From VFKU01 sp964620045 (GTDB lineage: Bacteria; Hydrogenedentota; Hydrogenedentia; Hydrogenedentales; GCA-2746185): 64,000 nucleotides of DNA. The DNA is taken from the NCBI GenBank assembly GCA_964620045.1, contig CAZUJL010000018.1:17131-81130 (forward strand). The letters are read 5' to 3'. Positions 18,225-26,219 of the stretch are shown here, piece after piece. Under the pieces are notes generated by a model. That model ran no database searches. It was not told the DNA's origin and saw only the letters and a list, made by a program, of their open reading frames with translations. The position numbers and the translations under genes were made by a program. Within the stretch, counting starts at the first letter, position 1. Every line of letters begins with the position of its first letter.

Positions 18225-19433
18225 ATGATGATCGCGCGCCTTGGTTTGGTCGTTCTGGTTCTGATGACGGGGTCGTGTGCGAATCCGTCGACCATCACCG
18301 TGAATCCCGGAAGCACGATTCAGAGTGGCATCGATCGAGCCGGCTCGGGCGATACCGTGATCGTGAAAGCGGGGGAGTACAAGGGCGGAATTAAGCTCAA
18401 CAAATCCGTCACGGTGCGCGGCGAAGGCACCGTGACCGTGCGTCCATCGAAGCCGGGCACGGACGGGGCTGTGCGCGTGCAGTGCAGCGACTGCGGCGTG
18501 GACAACATCGACTTCATCGATTTCCGCTACGGCTTCGGCACGGACGAAATTACAGGCCACAACGACGTGTTTCTGACCAACAGCAAGATCGTGAACGCAA
18601 ACTATCACGTGTGGATCAGCGGCGATCGTTGGAAGGTGGAAGGGAACCGTTTTGAAAAGGCCAAGTGGCGCGCCGAAGGAAACGATGGCGACAGCGACTA
18701 CGGCCGGATATTCGGAAACGGCCATGAGGTGCGCCGGAATGTGTTTGGCGACACCGACATTCTAAACGATAAAAACGAAACCGACGGAAAGCCGGGCCCC
18801 GACTACTCGCACACGGATGGCCTGCAGTTCTACAACCAGAACGGCGAAGTGTTGCGCGACATCGTGATCGAGGAAAACCTGTTCACGGATTTTGTGCAGG
18901 GTCTGTTCATCGGCAACGAGACCGGCAACGGGGACTCCGTCCAGCGCGTGACCGTGCGCAACAACGTGTTCTGGGGGACTAAGTTCCGCGAGCGCGGCAA
19001 CCTGCTGGGGATTCCGAGTTGGGGCGTGTACTTCGGCAAGAACGGGCCGGAGCGTGGAATCACGATTGAGCACAATATTTTTTATCAGTGCGCCAACGCG
19101 CTCGGTATTTTGAGTGGCACCGACGCGATCTGCCGCGGAAACATCGTGGCCTCCGGCGGGACGGTATACGTTCTCGAAAAGACGAATCCGTCACTCGTCT
19201 CGCGCGCGCCGGGCGGCAACGCTTTGTGGAAGAACCAGCGAACCGGCGACCTGCCGATCGCGGGCGACATCGATACCGAGAACCCGAATTTTCAGGACCC
19301 GCTGGCCGAGACCCTGGACGAGCTGCTCGGCAAAGACGGCGAATGGATGACGGCCGACGACGCGTGTCGCCCGATGAACACGGCGCTCAAGAATTATGGC
19401 CCCCGCGTGGCCGCGTGGAACGGCGCGAAGTAG
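18225..19433 (+). CDS. Right-handed beta-helix lipoprotein-like protein
   Basis: A 402-residue protein. The N-terminus MMIARLGLVVLVLMTGSC looks like a lipoprotein signal with a somewhat degenerate lipobox before C18. From residue ~22, TITVNPGSTIQSGIDRAGSGDTVIV starts a parallel beta-helix of pectate-lyase/NosD type, with repeated Asn-rich turns (NRFEKAKW, RRNVFGDTD, ENLFTDF, RNNVFWG, EHNIFYQC). A polysaccharide-binding or lyase role is plausible, but no catalytic set was identified. It follows the DNRLRE gene by 24 bases. Confidence 0.75.
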   Translation: MMIARLGLVVLVLMTGSCANPSTITVNPGSTIQSGIDRAGSGDTVIVKAGEYKGGIKLNKSVTVRGEGTVTVRPSKPGTDGAVRVQCSDCGVDNIDFIDFRYGFGTDEITGHNDVFLTNSKIVNANYHVWISGDRWKVEGNRFEKAKWRAEGNDGDSDYGRIFGNGHEVRRNVFGDTDILNDKNETDGKPGPDYSHTDGLQFYNQNGEVLRDIVIEENLFTDFVQGLFIGNETGNGDSVQRVTVRNNVFWGTKFRERGNLLGIPSWGVYFGKNGPERGITIEHNIFYQCANALGILSGTDAICRGNIVASGGTVYVLEKTNPSLVSRAPGGNALWKNQRTGDLPIAGDIDTENPNFQDPLAETLDELLGKDGEWMTADDACRPMNTALKNYGPRVAAWNGAK

Positions 19434-19439
19434 CGGCGC

Positions 19440-20015
19440 TTACTTTTTCTGCAGCTCGATGATCCGGTTGCGCACGACGTGTTCGAGCGCTTCGTTCGTC
19501 AATCCGGCCACCTTGCCTTCCGCGATCGCGTCGTCCGGCGTGAGGCCATTGTTCGCGCCGCTGTAAAGCGCCCAGATCGCGCCTGCGCGGTTTCCGCTGG
19601 AGCAGTGGAGCAGCACGGGGGCGTCCTTCGATTTCGCGAGTGTGCTCAGGATCTGGTCGACTTCGGCCTGCTTCGGCAGGGCCGTGTTCATCGGAATGTT
19701 GATGTATTCCATGCCGGCATTCTTCGCGGCGGTCTTCTCGTCGAAGCTCAGCTTCGCCATCTCGTCCGCGCGCCGCATATTGATCACCATCTTTACGCCC
19801 TTTTGCGCGAGTGCGTCGAAGGTTTCCTGCGTCGGCTGGCTTGTGATGAAGACTTTGTCGGCGGCCGATTCCGCGGCGGCGGTCACGCCCGGCAATTCGA
19901 TTTTCTTGGTGTCGCCCGCGGCGGCGTAGGCCGTGCGCAGGTTCGCGCCCAACATCACACCAGCAACGCACACGCACAGCGCCAGCAAGAGTTTCGTCAT
20001 TTGGCTCGTCATCAC
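19440..20015 (-). CDS. Exported dual-specificity phosphatase-like protein
   Basis: A 191-residue protein with a signal peptide (LLLALCVCVAGVMLGANL). The active-site loop HCSSGNRAG spans residues 137-145 and matches HCxxGxxR, with nucleophile C138 and R143. The fold and FITSQPTQETFDALAQKGVKM resemble the DUF442 / beta-lactamase-hydrolase-like branch of the DSP family. It starts at GTG or the adjacent ATG behind GGAGG. The substrate is unknown; location is periplasmic or surface. Confidence 0.82.
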   Translation of the reverse strand: MMTSQMTKLLLALCVCVAGVMLGANLRTAYAAAGDTKKIELPGVTAAAESAADKVFITSQPTQETFDALAQKGVKMVINMRRADEMAKLSFDEKTAAKNAGMEYINIPMNTALPKQAEVDQILSTLAKSKDAPVLLHCSSGNRAGAIWALYSGANNGLTPDDAIAEGKVAGLTNEALEHVVRNRIIELQKK

Positions 20016-20059
20016 ATCGCCCTCCGTGGGTGGTCGGCGGGCAGTATATGCGATCTCGC

Positions 20060-21145
20060 TCAGGCTGTCGCGCGGCTCAGTTCACCCGTGTCCGACGCGG
20101 CATACCCCGGTAAATCGCCAATCGCGCGGCGGATGCGCGCCGATCGCACGCAGTCGATGAGCGCCTTGATCCGCGGGTCGTCCTGCAGGTCCGCGCGGAA
20201 ACAAAGGTCGTACGGCTCCTGCTGAATCAGCAGAAAACCGAGACCGGCTTCTTCCGCCGCCAGCCGGATGCACACGCCCGCGTCCGCCCAGCCGTTCTTC
20301 ACGGCATCGGCCACGCTGCGGTGATCGCGCACGACGCGCTCGGCCCCCTTGGGCTGCTTTCGCGTGCCGCCGAGCAATTCATCCATGCACCGGCGTGCCC
20401 CGGAACCTTTGTCGCGGCTGATCCACGACAACTTGCGGAGCGCGGTCTCGTTCAGCGATTTGGACGAGACGCTGGACGCGAGCGCGACGCCTTCGTCCCA
20501 CTGCGCGACGCGCAGCAGCAAAAAGTTTTTGCCAAGCTTCTCGCGCACGAGTTTGCGGTTCGCCTCGGGCTTCGTGCCGGCATGCAATCCACCCACATGG
20601 ACCTTGCCTTCCTTGAGCAGCGCAAGCGCATCGCCCGTGGACCGCATCAGCGGCAGTAGTGTGACGCCGAAGCGCTGTTGCAGTTCGGCCGCGAGCAGGG
20701 CGGAGGCGGGATCGCATCCGGCCATGATCAGAGTCTTCTCAGCAAGCGCGTCGGGCGCCGTGGTGGCCTGCGCGCCGTCCCAGGTCCCGTGGTGCAGGAT
20801 CACGCCCGCATGCGTCGGCTCGACTGGCACACGGAACGCACGGCCGTTGATTTCCGCCGTCCAGAATCGGCACGCCCCGGCCGGCGTACCGCCGAACCAC
20901 GGGACAGGAGTGCTCGCCTCGGGCGCGGAAAAATAGAAGAGGTTTTCGACGGAGCAACCAAACAGATTCGCCAACGACAACGCCGCGGCCGCACTCGGCA
21001 CCACGCGCCCAATTTCGATCGCGCTGATTTCCGTGCGCGAAAGGCCCGAGCGCGCGGCCAGTTCCTGCTGCGACCAGTTGCGCTCGGCGCGCCGCGCGGC
21101 GACGCGGTTATAAAGAGGCTTGGCGTGTTTTTTCATGGTAAGCAT
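20060..21145 (-). CDS. XRE-type regulator with molybdate-binding-like PBP domain
   Basis: A 361-residue cytoplasmic protein. Residues ~15-65 are an XRE helix-turn-helix (NWSQQELAARSGLSRTEISAIEIGR). Residues ~90-350 form a periplasmic-binding-protein-like domain of the PBP_like / COG1910 molybdate-sensor type (ILHHGTWDG, MAGCDPASALLAAEL, HVGGLHAGT, SRDKGSGARRCMDELL, ADAGVCIRLAAEEAGL). The start at 21145 is fixed by a strong GGAGGTGAT site; the frame runs open upstream but that part overlaps another gene. No molybdate transport or cofactor gene is near, so its ligand and target are open. Confidence 0.85.
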   Translation of the reverse strand: MLTMKKHAKPLYNRVAARRAERNWSQQELAARSGLSRTEISAIEIGRVVPSAAAALSLANLFGCSVENLFYFSAPEASTPVPWFGGTPAGACRFWTAEINGRAFRVPVEPTHAGVILHHGTWDGAQATTAPDALAEKTLIMAGCDPASALLAAELQQRFGVTLLPLMRSTGDALALLKEGKVHVGGLHAGTKPEANRKLVREKLGKNFLLLRVAQWDEGVALASSVSSKSLNETALRKLSWISRDKGSGARRCMDELLGGTRKQPKGAERVVRDHRSVADAVKNGWADAGVCIRLAAEEAGLGFLLIQQEPYDLCFRADLQDDPRIKALIDCVRSARIRRAIGDLPGYAASDTGELSRATA

Positions 21146-21179
21146 GATGCTATCACCTCCTGCCGTCCAGGCGCAGCGG

Positions 21180-21896
21180 CTAGGGTTGCGAAGTTGGTAC
21201 TTCGGCCACGACGGTGACCTTGGGGCCGAGCGCACCGGCTTCTTTCGAGTGAAACCGGCGCAGGCGGCGGTTCGTCGTCTCCGGGCCAAGCATGATCCAG
21301 CCGAAGTTGGTATCGGGATGCTCAACCCATGCCTGTACATCGGCCACGAGTCCCGCGCCCGACCACTTGGCGATCGAGCCCGTATCGCCGACATCCGTAC
21401 TGGAAGACGGCTCTGGCAAAAAATCACCACCGGGATTTGTCCACGCGGTCGCGCCCTGCGCGCGTGAGATCCAAGTCGTATCGCCGTCGACAGCCGGATC
21501 GCCACTGCCACCACCGCCAGACGAAGCTGCCGTCGTGCCTTCGTTCCATCCCGCCGTGAGCCGATGCAGGGCGAAGGTAGTCGGCGGCTGAACGTCCGGC
21601 GCGCGCTCGACGTGCAGCTCCAGCGTGGCACTCGTGATGGTCGCGCCGGCGGGAATCGAAGCAAGATCCACACGCAACAATGCGCGGCGCAGGCCGCCTT
21701 CCTTGTTCATGCCGGCGGAGATGATTGGTGTTGCCCCGCTTGCGTTCGGCACTTCGCTGAAGATGGTGGTGTCCTGCAGGCCGGTGTATCCGTCCGTGCC
21801 CTGCTGGAATACGAAGGTCCGTTCTTCGCCGACGGCCGCCAGCGCGGCCGTCAGCGAGACGGCGAAGAAGAAAACGTAACGAAGCTTAGTGTGCAC
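21180..21896 (-). CDS. Secreted DNRLRE-domain protein without C-terminal anchor
   Basis: A 238-residue protein with signal peptide (LRYVFFFAVSLTAALAAVGEE). It has the same core as its neighbour: FQQGTDGYTGLQDTTIFSE, RRALLRVDLASIPAG, GPETTNRRLRRFHSKEA. It stops at VVAEVPTSQP, just where the other two copies continue into a hydrophobic anchor. It starts at GTG and overlaps the preceding paralogue by 11 bases, so the two are translated from one message. Confidence 0.75.
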   Translation of the reverse strand: MHTKLRYVFFFAVSLTAALAAVGEERTFVFQQGTDGYTGLQDTTIFSEVPNASGATPIISAGMNKEGGLRRALLRVDLASIPAGATITSATLELHVERAPDVQPPTTFALHRLTAGWNEGTTAASSGGGGSGDPAVDGDTTWISRAQGATAWTNPGGDFLPEPSSSTDVGDTGSIAKWSGAGLVADVQAWVEHPDTNFGWIMLGPETTNRRLRRFHSKEAGALGPKVTVVAEVPTSQP

Positions 21897-22686
21897 GACG
21901 GAACGCGCGGCGCATAAACCACGCCGCCACGAGCAGCGCCAGTCCAGTCGCGATCATGGCCGGGGTATTCGACGCCGGAAGCGGATCCGGCACATCGGCC
22001 ACGATGGTCAGCAACGGATTTAGCGACGTCGCTTCGGCGGAGTCGAAGCGGCGCAGGCGCTGGTTGGTCGTCTCCGGCCCGATGATGATCCAGCCGAAAT
22101 TGCTCGCAGGCGTGTCGATCCATCCCTGCACGTCGGCGATCAGGCCGCCATCGATCCAGCTCGTAACGGTGCCCGACGCGCCCGACGTGGCCGAGGCCGA
22201 CACCGTCGCGTTGTAGTCGCCGCCCGCTGTCGTCCATGTCGAGGTGCCGTTGACGTTGGACGTCCACGTCGCGTCACCGGGGTTGGCCGCACCGCCCTGG
22301 CCGCCGCCCATCGCGCCGACGACCGTGCCCTCGCCCCAGTCGGCCGTGAGCGCGTGCAGTTCGTAGGTGTTCGGCGTGTTCGTGTTCGGCGCATTGTTCA
22401 CGCTCAGGTCAAGCGTCACGCTGACGATCGTCGAGCCAGCTGGAATGTCGCCAAGGTCGGCGCGCAGCAGCGCGCGGCGCACATCGCCGTTGTTGTTGCG
22501 GCCGGCGAAGATGCCGTTCGTGCCGCCGCCGGAGTTCGTGCTCTCACTGAAGATACTGGTGTCGTCAAACCCGGTGTAGCTGTTCACGCCCTGCTGGAAT
22601 GTAAAGGTTTGCTGATCTCCGTACGCGCCGAACCCGGCGGCCAGCACCACACCTGCACACGCAGCCATTCGTCGATACATATTCAT
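21886..22686 (-). CDS. Secreted DNRLRE-domain protein with C-terminal hydrophobic anchor
   Basis: A 266-residue protein. I chose the ATG at 22686 because GGAGAAGGA precedes it; the frame is open 12 codons further but into the promoter. After a signal peptide it reads FTFQQGVNSYTGFDDTSIF, GGGTNGIFAG, RRALLRADLGDIPAG and IGPETTNQRLRRFDSAEA. The end, PLPASNTPAMIATGLALLVAAWFMRR plus a basic tail, has a Pro-rich lead, one hydrophobic span and arginines, as in PEP/IPTL-type sorting tags. No exosortase or rhombosortase gene is in the window. Confidence 0.78.
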   Translation of the reverse strand: MNMYRRMAACAGVVLAAGFGAYGDQQTFTFQQGVNSYTGFDDTSIFSESTNSGGGTNGIFAGRNNNGDVRRALLRADLGDIPAGSTIVSVTLDLSVNNAPNTNTPNTYELHALTADWGEGTVVGAMGGGQGGAANPGDATWTSNVNGTSTWTTAGGDYNATVSASATSGASGTVTSWIDGGLIADVQGWIDTPASNFGWIIIGPETTNQRLRRFDSAEATSLNPLLTIVADVPDPLPASNTPAMIATGLALLVAAWFMRRAFRRAH

Positions 22687-22708
22687 GATTCCTTCTCCCG
22701 AGGAGATA

Positions 22709-22747
22709 ATTGACACGAACATATCGTATTGACATTATCGTGTCAAT
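22709..22747. promoter_or_regulatory. Overlapping divergent promoters in a 10-bp inverted repeat
   Basis: ATTGACACGA (22709-22718) and TCGTGTCAAT (22738-22747) are perfect inverted repeats. Each arm holds a consensus TTGACA -35. Rightward: TTGACA 22710-22715, 17-base spacer, CATTAT 22733-22738. Leftward: TTGACA 22746-22741, 17-base spacer, TATGTT 22723-22718. The two promoters face each other and share the same DNA, so only one can be occupied at a time. Confidence 0.65.
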
Positions 22748-22765
22748 CGCTGGGATGTGGACCAA

Positions 22766-23662
22766 ATGCGGCGGCAATCGGGCTTTACCTTGATCGAGCT
22801 ACTGGTGGTCATTGCCATCATCGGCATCTTGGCCGCGCTGCTGTTGCCGGCGCTCGCGCGAGCACGAGAAGCCGCCCGACGATCCTCCTGCCAGAACAAC
22901 CTCAAGCAGCTCGGCCTCGCGATGAAGATGTACGCCTCGGAAAACCGCGCGAACTATTTTCCGCCAACCACGAGTCGCGGGCGCGGCAACTTCCACCAGG
23001 AATCCATTTTTCCGGAGTACTTGACGGATCTCGCCGTCATCTTGTGCCCATCGGATTTCAACGCGCCGTCGCCCGATGAATTGGAAAAACAACGCGTGAC
23101 AAACGGCGGCGTGGTGGATGCCGTGTTCGCCGATCGCTTCGAAGGTCTGCAGGCCGGCTTCCCGGTCTTGTGGAGTTACTCCTATTACTACCGGCCCTAC
23201 GTGCTCACGGGCGACGCCGACGACGACTTCAACAACGCGGGCAGCACGTACAACGGATCAAAGCGCGTGAAAGGGGAGGAGGAGTCTGGCAAACAGTGGA
23301 ACGGCGTGAATGCCGTGTTCCATTCGCACTTCCCGATCGTGGGCGACATGGAAGCCCGCAACCAGATCAACTCACCGGTGCCCACCGACGGCACGCGCGC
23401 ATCGGGCACCTACCTCGCCATACGCGAAGGCATCGAGCGCGCACTCATCACCGACATCAACAATCCCGGCGCATCGGCCTACGCACAGTCCACGATTGTC
23501 GTGATGCTCGATCAGATCGCGTCCGAAGGTCGCCGCCTCATCGACGTGAACCACCTCCCCGGAGGCGCGAACGTCCTCTACATGGACGGCCACACCGACT
23601 TCGCGAAATACCCCGGCCCGTACCCGCTCACCGAACACGCGCTGGAATCGCTGCCGTACTGA
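22766..23662 (+). CDS. Type II secretion-like pseudopilin, H-X9-DG class
   Basis: A 298-residue protein with a type III prepilin leader: MRRQSG followed by FTLIELLVVIAIIGILAALLLPALARAREAAR, cleaved before the Phe and N-methylated in this family. The body has SCQNNLKQLGLAMKMYASEN, and the C-terminus NVLYMDGHTDF is the H-X9-DG style end typical of the large planctomycete/lentisphaere/hydrogenedentote pseudopilin families. I use the ATG at 22766; GTG at 22757 is in frame but lacks room for a ribosome site. It is divergent from the DNRLRE genes and shares their promoter DNA. Confidence 0.87.
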   Translation: MRRQSGFTLIELLVVIAIIGILAALLLPALARAREAARRSSCQNNLKQLGLAMKMYASENRANYFPPTTSRGRGNFHQESIFPEYLTDLAVILCPSDFNAPSPDELEKQRVTNGGVVDAVFADRFEGLQAGFPVLWSYSYYYRPYVLTGDADDDFNNAGSTYNGSKRVKGEEESGKQWNGVNAVFHSHFPIVGDMEARNQINSPVPTDGTRASGTYLAIREGIERALITDINNPGASAYAQSTIVVMLDQIASEGRRLIDVNHLPGGANVLYMDGHTDFAKYPGPYPLTEHALESLPY

Positions 23663-23733
23663 AGAGCCCAAACCCAGATTAAGAAGCCCCGGTCTATATT
23701 GTTGGTGGCGAGATGCCGCCGGGAGCGTGGGTG

Positions 23734-24384
23734 ATGCGCTGGTTGATCGCGGTCGTCGTCGGGTTTCTGGTGCTGGTTGGAATCGGTGCCAGCATCGGAC
23801 ACTACTTCGTCGAGCCCTACAACCCTGGCTTTCTGAAGTACCCGCTCGTCGTCCACCTGCACGTCATTCTCGGCGCGCTCTATCTTGTGGCCGGCTCGAT
23901 CCAGTTTATCCCGCGCGTGCGCAACCGCTGGCCGGTCTACCACCGCTGGTCCGGTCGCGTGCTGGTGGGCGTGGCGGCGGTCGTCGGCTCGGCCGCGCTC
24001 TTCATGGCGCTCGTGATCCCGTTCTCGGGCTGGTCCGGCCGCATCGGCAACGGCTTCTTCGCCTCGCTCTTTCTCTTCTCGCTCACCCGCGGTTTCCTCG
24101 CCGTCCGCCGACGCGATTTCGCCCGGCATCGGGAGTGGATGATCCGCGCCTTCGCCATCGCGCTCGGCATCGCCACGATGCGGCTGGTCTTCGTGCCGCT
24201 GCTGGCGATTTTTCAGGTGGACTCACCAACCGCACCCATCGTGCCGGTGCTGTCGGTCATCTCCTTCGTCGGGGCTTTCACCCTCCACCTCGCCGTCGCG
24301 GAGTGGTGGATCCGCCGGACGCGCCCGCGTCTCGTGCGCGCGACAGTGCCTATCGGCGACGCAGCACAGGAAGCCGGCGCCTAG
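23734..24384 (+). CDS. DUF2306-like integral membrane protein
   Basis: A 216-residue protein with about six hydrophobic spans. HLHVILGALYLVAGSIQF, YHRWSGRVLVG and RRRDFARHREWMIRAFAIALGIATMRL match DUF2306, whose histidine pattern suggests haem or metal binding, though this is not proven. The start at 23734 has GGGAG 8 bases upstream; an ATG at 23713 is in frame but worse placed. The stop overlaps the convergent gene's stop through a shared CTAG. Confidence 0.78.
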   Translation: MRWLIAVVVGFLVLVGIGASIGHYFVEPYNPGFLKYPLVVHLHVILGALYLVAGSIQFIPRVRNRWPVYHRWSGRVLVGVAAVVGSAALFMALVIPFSGWSGRIGNGFFASLFLFSLTRGFLAVRRRDFARHREWMIRAFAIALGIATMRLVFVPLLAIFQVDSPTAPIVPVLSVISFVGAFTLHLAVAEWWIRRTRPRLVRATVPIGDAAQEAGA

Positions 24385-25508
24385 TTGCCGAAAGCGTCCT
24401 CCGCCAGCCCAAACGCCAGCGTCATCCCCGCGCCGCCGAGCGCGTTCACAATCCGAACGCCGGGTTCCGGCTCCATCACCATGTACGGCCGGCCGTCGGT
24501 ACGCTTTAGGTAGATCCCATTCCAGCGGGCTGCGGGGGTCGGATCCGGCACATCCAAGACCTTGTATATATAGTCCAAAATCAGCCGGTCGATCTCCGGG
24601 GAGTCGTCGGCGCGGATCTCGCCGCCGTACTCGTGCGAGTCACCCAAAATAAGCTCGCCGAGGCCGTTTTGCGCCGTCAGTACGTGGATGCCGAAGCGGT
24701 CGAATTCCGGCGCCTCCCGGGCGATCCGCGCGCGGAGCCCCGGCAAGCTCGGGCACCCGGCGAAACTCGCGTAGTGCCGCAGCGTCAGCCCAAAGGCCAC
24801 GTGCGGCCCGAGCCGCCAACCGCCCGGCTGCGGTGCCGTCCGCATCATCTGCAATTTGCACTTCACCACCGGTTGGCGGGCGAATACTTCCGGAAATAAC
24901 GCCTCCGTGTCGGCGCCGGTGCAGACAAATACTTGTCGCGCCGCCAGTTTTTCGCCGCTTGCTAATATCGCCGCGCCACCGTCGAGCCGCGCGACCGGAT
25001 CGCTCAAAATGAGGCGCGTTTTTGGCTGTTTTTGGAGCCACGCAGAGAGTGCGCGGAGCACTTCGCGCGGATCCACCGCCAGCTCGTTCGGCGACCACAA
25101 CCCGCCGCGAAGGCCGTTTTCTCGGAGCGCTGGACACCGCTCGCGCGCCTCGGCGGCGGAGAGGAGTCGGCAGTCGAGCGCCGCGCCGTCGCCGGCGGCG
25201 AACTCCGCGAGCACCGCACGTTCGTCGTCGGCGAACGCGGCGTGCAACGAGCCGGATTTTTGGCACCAGAAGTCGGTATCACGGGAAAGTTGGAGCCAGA
25301 TCGCGCGGGAGCGCAGCGCAAGTCGCCGCGCGTCGCCGAGCGGCTGACCAATCGGCCAGATCATTCCAAAATTGCGAATAGAGGCCCCATTTGCGGCATT
25401 TTCTCGTTCGACGAGGCACACGCTGAGGCCGCGGCGCGCCGCCGAAACCGCGTGCGCGAGCCCCACGATCCCGCCGCCGACGACCAGGACGTCTACCTTT
25501 GCCGTCAT
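24381..25508 (-). CDS. FAD-dependent oxidoreductase (DAO family, TIGR03364-like)
   Basis: A 375-residue flavoprotein. The dinucleotide-binding motif VLVVGGGIVGLAHAVSAARRGLSVCLVER is at residues 7-35. ASIRNFGMIWPIGQ and the C-terminal NALGGAGMTLAFGLAED complete a glycine-oxidase / D-amino-acid-oxidase (PF01266) fold. The SIRNFG signature brings to mind the TIGR03364 branch, often found with phosphonate catabolism, but no phosphonate gene is adjacent. It probably oxidises a small amine. Confidence 0.82.
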   Translation of the reverse strand: MTAKVDVLVVGGGIVGLAHAVSAARRGLSVCLVERENAANGASIRNFGMIWPIGQPLGDARRLALRSRAIWLQLSRDTDFWCQKSGSLHAAFADDERAVLAEFAAGDGAALDCRLLSAAEARERCPALRENGLRGGLWSPNELAVDPREVLRALSAWLQKQPKTRLILSDPVARLDGGAAILASGEKLAARQVFVCTGADTEALFPEVFARQPVVKCKLQMMRTAPQPGGWRLGPHVAFGLTLRHYASFAGCPSLPGLRARIAREAPEFDRFGIHVLTAQNGLGELILGDSHEYGGEIRADDSPEIDRLILDYIYKVLDVPDPTPAARWNGIYLKRTDGRPYMVMEPEPGVRIVNALGGAGMTLAFGLAEDAFGN

Positions 25509-25593
25509 CGCCGACTCCGCGATGCGTCACTCTCCGAGGTTTTGGTGTTCAAGCCACTCCGAACCGGCGGCAAGAAATTTTTTCGGCGAGCGC

Positions 25594-25623
25594 TTGACGA
25601 AAAAATCGCTCGCGCGGTAAAAA
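25594..25623 (+). promoter_or_regulatory. Candidate speD promoter
   Basis: TTGACG at 25594-25599 and TAAAAA at 25618-25623 with an 18-base spacer. This would give a leader of roughly 190 bases before the preferred speD start. It is the only reasonable sigma-70-like pair that I saw in this 312-base gap. Confidence 0.35.
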
Positions 25624-25750
25624 TTCTATTGCAATGTGTGCCGAAGGTGTGCACAATATGGCGCTCTCTCTGGTGAAGTCGACGGGCGCGCGGCGACGCG
25701 AGGGGATTCCGAATAAACTCGCAGAGAGAAGTGTATCAGTAATTTGTTGG

Positions 25751-25788
25751 ACTCAATGACGCTGATATGAGGCGTCTGAAGTTTGAGT
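25751..25788 (+). other. Nested stem-loop in the speD leader
   Basis: ACTCAA (25751-25756) pairs with TTGAGT (25783-25788), and inside it GACGC (25758-25762) pairs with GCGTC (25772-25776). It lies between the promoter candidate and the preferred TTG start at 25821, on bases that would be coding if the ATG at 25767 were used. Pairing is short, so it may be chance. Confidence 0.35.
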
Positions 25789-25820
25789 ATGGTGGGCTCC
25801 TTGTCTGGAGGGTATATGAA

Positions 25821-26219
25821 TTGCACAAGGGCAGACATCTCCTCGTCGACTGCTGGGACGTAGACCGCGAAACTTGTCTTGATGACAAGAAGGTCCTCTC
25901 GGCCATGGCTCGCGCCGCAGAACGCGCGGGTGCAACGGTGGTATCCCAAGTTCGTTATCAGTTCGGCCACAACTCGCCTCCCGGCTTCGCCGCAGCGATC
26001 CTGCTGGACGAAAGCCACTGCTCCGCGCACAGCTACGCTGATCTTGGGCTGATTGCGATGGACGTGTTCACGTGTGGCAGCACGAACCCGCGCACCGTGT
26101 TGCGCTATATCCAGGAAGAACTCAACTTGGGTAACGTAACCGTTCGCGAGTTCAAGCGCTTCCCCGTCGGCGCGGCCCGGCCTGTACTGGCCGAGCCCGC
26201 ACTCGCCGGAGCGAAGTGA
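25821..26219 (+). CDS. speD: S-adenosylmethionine decarboxylase proenzyme
   Basis: A 132-residue protein, the usual size of prokaryotic class 1 SpeD. DESHCSAHSYADLGLIAMDVFTCG holds the self-cleavage site between E64 and S65 (S65 becomes the pyruvoyl group), plus H70 and C85; the spacing 65/70/85 equals the 63/68/83 of the Thermotoga enzyme. I prefer the TTG start at 25821: GGAGGG ends 8 bases upstream and the product begins HKGRHLLVD, the normal family N-terminus. An in-frame ATG at 25767 adds 18 unusual residues. The stop overlaps the next start as GTGA, so the two genes are coupled. Confidence 0.9.
   Translation: MHKGRHLLVDCWDVDRETCLDDKKVLSAMARAAERAGATVVSQVRYQFGHNSPPGFAAAILLDESHCSAHSYADLGLIAMDVFTCGSTNPRTVLRYIQEELNLGNVTVREFKRFPVGAARPVLAEPALAGAK

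Noticed and set aside
18225..19433. Beta-helix protein as a defined pectate lyase
   Set aside because: The helix repeats are clear but no lyase catalytic or calcium-site pattern could be identified, so no enzymatic name is given.
21146..21673. Upstream extension of the HTH/PBP regulator
   Set aside because: It would overlap the DNRLRE gene and ignore a near-ideal GGAGGTGAT site before the ATG at 21145.
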